DNA of 5,662 nt from positions 1-5,662 of the forward strand of contig JALSSQ010000306.1 of assembly GCA_026984165.1 (NCBI GenBank), in the 5' to 3' direction. Shown here one piece after another: positions 5,387 to 5,662 of the stretch (positions within the stretch are counted from its first letter, which is position 1; each line of letters begins with the position of its first letter). This DNA comes from Sulfurovum sp. (GTDB lineage Bacteria > Campylobacterota > Campylobacteria > Campylobacterales > Sulfurovaceae). The translations under genes and the position numbers were made by a program. Below the pieces are notes generated by a model. It searched no databases, was not told the origin of the DNA, and was given only the letters and a program-made list of their open reading frames with translations.

Positions 5387-5392
5387 ATTATA
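5387..5392 (-). promoter_or_regulatory. Possible internal -10 box upstream of tRNA-His
   Basis: Minus strand ATAG-TATAAT-G in the 40-base spacer between tRNA-Pro and tRNA-His, 12 bases from the mature tRNA-His end. Its 11-base context is identical to the -10 region of the membrane-protein gene at 4916-4926. It has no -35, so it could be a secondary promoter or chance in an A/T-rich spacer. Confidence 0.3.
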
Positions 5393-5414
5393 CTATCAAT
5401 TTTAAATAACTACA

Positions 5415-5491
5415 TGGTCGGAGTGAAAGGACTCGAACCTTCGACCCCCTGGTCCCAAACCAGGTGCGCTACCAGACTGCGCTACACTCCG
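5415..5491 (-). tRNA. tRNA-Pro (anticodon TGG)
   Basis: Minus strand and first in the cluster. Acceptor stem CGGAGTG/CACTCCG is fully paired. D arm is GCGCAGTCTGGTAGCGC. Anticodon stem CCTGG/CCAGG encloses loop TTTGGGA, giving anticodon TGG, which reads CCN. T loop is TTCGAGT, discriminator A is at 5418 and CCA is encoded at 5415-5417. Confidence 0.97.
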
Positions 5492-5498
5492 AAAATCA

Positions 5499-5517
5499 CT
5501 TTTTTGACTTAAAAAAG
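5499..5517. repeat. A/T-rich inverted repeat in the tRNA operon leader
   Basis: CTTTTTT (5499-5505) and AAAAAAG (5511-5517) pair over 7 bp around a 5-base loop. It sits between the predicted transcription start (about 5518, minus strand) and the tRNA-Pro 5' end, so the primary transcript would begin almost directly with this hairpin. Confidence 0.4.
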
Positions 5518-5524
5518 GAATGCA

Positions 5525-5553
5525 ATTATAGTCAAAAGGTTTCTCTTTGTCAA
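5525..5553 (-). promoter_or_regulatory. Consensus sigma-70 promoter of the tRNA cluster
   Basis: On the minus strand a perfect TTGACA -35 (5548-5553) and a perfect TATAAT -10 (5525-5530) are separated by exactly 17 bp. The other promoters visible here have only a good -10, so this full consensus fits strong expression of stable RNA. Transcription would start near 5518, giving a leader of about 27 bases before tRNA-Pro. Confidence 0.88.
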
Positions 5554-5623
5554 TAGATAAATGAAAAAAAATAAAAAATATCTCTTTTGTGCCTGCTTTA
5601 AAGTGATTTTAGCCGTGAATGTG

Positions 5624-5629
5624 TATAAT
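5624..5629 (+). promoter_or_regulatory. -10 box of the gene running off the right edge
   Basis: TATAAT preceded by TGTG, with no recognisable -35, 35 bases ahead of an ATG at 5659. It is divergent from the tRNA promoter, with about 70 bp between the two core promoters. Confidence 0.5.
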
Positions 5630-5658
5630 CATATTATCTTATACATAAGGTTTACCAT

Positions 5659-5662
5659 ATGA
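5659..5662 (+). CDS. Start of a + strand gene cut by the window edge
   Basis: ATG at 5659-5661 is preceded by TAAGG (5646-5650) with eight bases between and by a TATAAT at 5624. Only the start codon and one base are inside the window, so nothing can be said about the product. The call rests only on the ribosome binding site and promoter. Confidence 0.4.

Noticed and set aside
4978..5491. tRNA cluster considered as an integration site with att repeats or a CRISPR-like array
   Set aside because: No duplicated tRNA 3' end, integrase or phage-like gene is present, and the similarity between units is ordinary tRNA structure.

Overview
The window looks like an ordinary stretch of core chromosome from an A+T-rich member of the Campylobacterota (Epsilonproteobacteria), probably a Sulfurovum/Sulfurimonas-like bacterium. 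The pointers are protein style, A+T-rich spacers, sharp TATAAT -10 boxes mostly lacking a recognisable -35, and the set of genes (Kdo/LPS precursor synthesis, RluB-type pseudouridine synthase, RarA, OmpA-type lipoprotein). Genus is inferred from memory of these families, not from a search.

Layout. Positions 1-282 hold the 3' end of a gene whose product ends in a helix-hairpin-helix domain like the C-terminal extension of some NuoE and L21 proteins. A short spacer with an extended -10 promoter follows. Next is a tight three-gene run on the + strand: kdsD (354-1322), an rluB-like gene (1324-2193) and rarA (2196-3377). The gaps are 1 and 2 bases, so co-transcription and translational coupling are likely although the three functions are unrelated. 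A second promoter, carrying a 10-bp-period direct repeat over its -35 region, precedes a two-gene lipoprotein operon: a small glycine-zipper lipoprotein (3446-3715) and a YiaD-like glycine-zipper plus OmpA-domain lipoprotein (3750-4460). Both would sit in the cell envelope.

On the minus strand, converging on the lipoprotein operon with 9 bp between stop codons, lies a gene for a small single-pass membrane protein of unknown function (4470-4886). Upstream of it is a minus-strand cluster of five tRNA genes transcribed Pro(TGG)-His(GTG)-Arg(TCG)-Arg(TCT)-Leu(TAG). All five encode their CCA end. The cluster has a perfect consensus TTGACA-17-TATAAT promoter and a weak hairpin/T-run terminator. The right edge (about 5600-5662) carries a -10 box, a ribosome binding site and the first bases of a divergent + strand gene that runs out of the window.

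I see no mobile element, CRISPR array, phage gene, toxin-antitoxin pair or other obvious novel system. The most interesting items are the tandem 8-bp repeat at the lipoprotein promoter, the shared glycine-zipper module of the two lipoproteins, the near-repeated promoter sequence before tRNA-His and before the unknown membrane protein, and the unknown protein itself.
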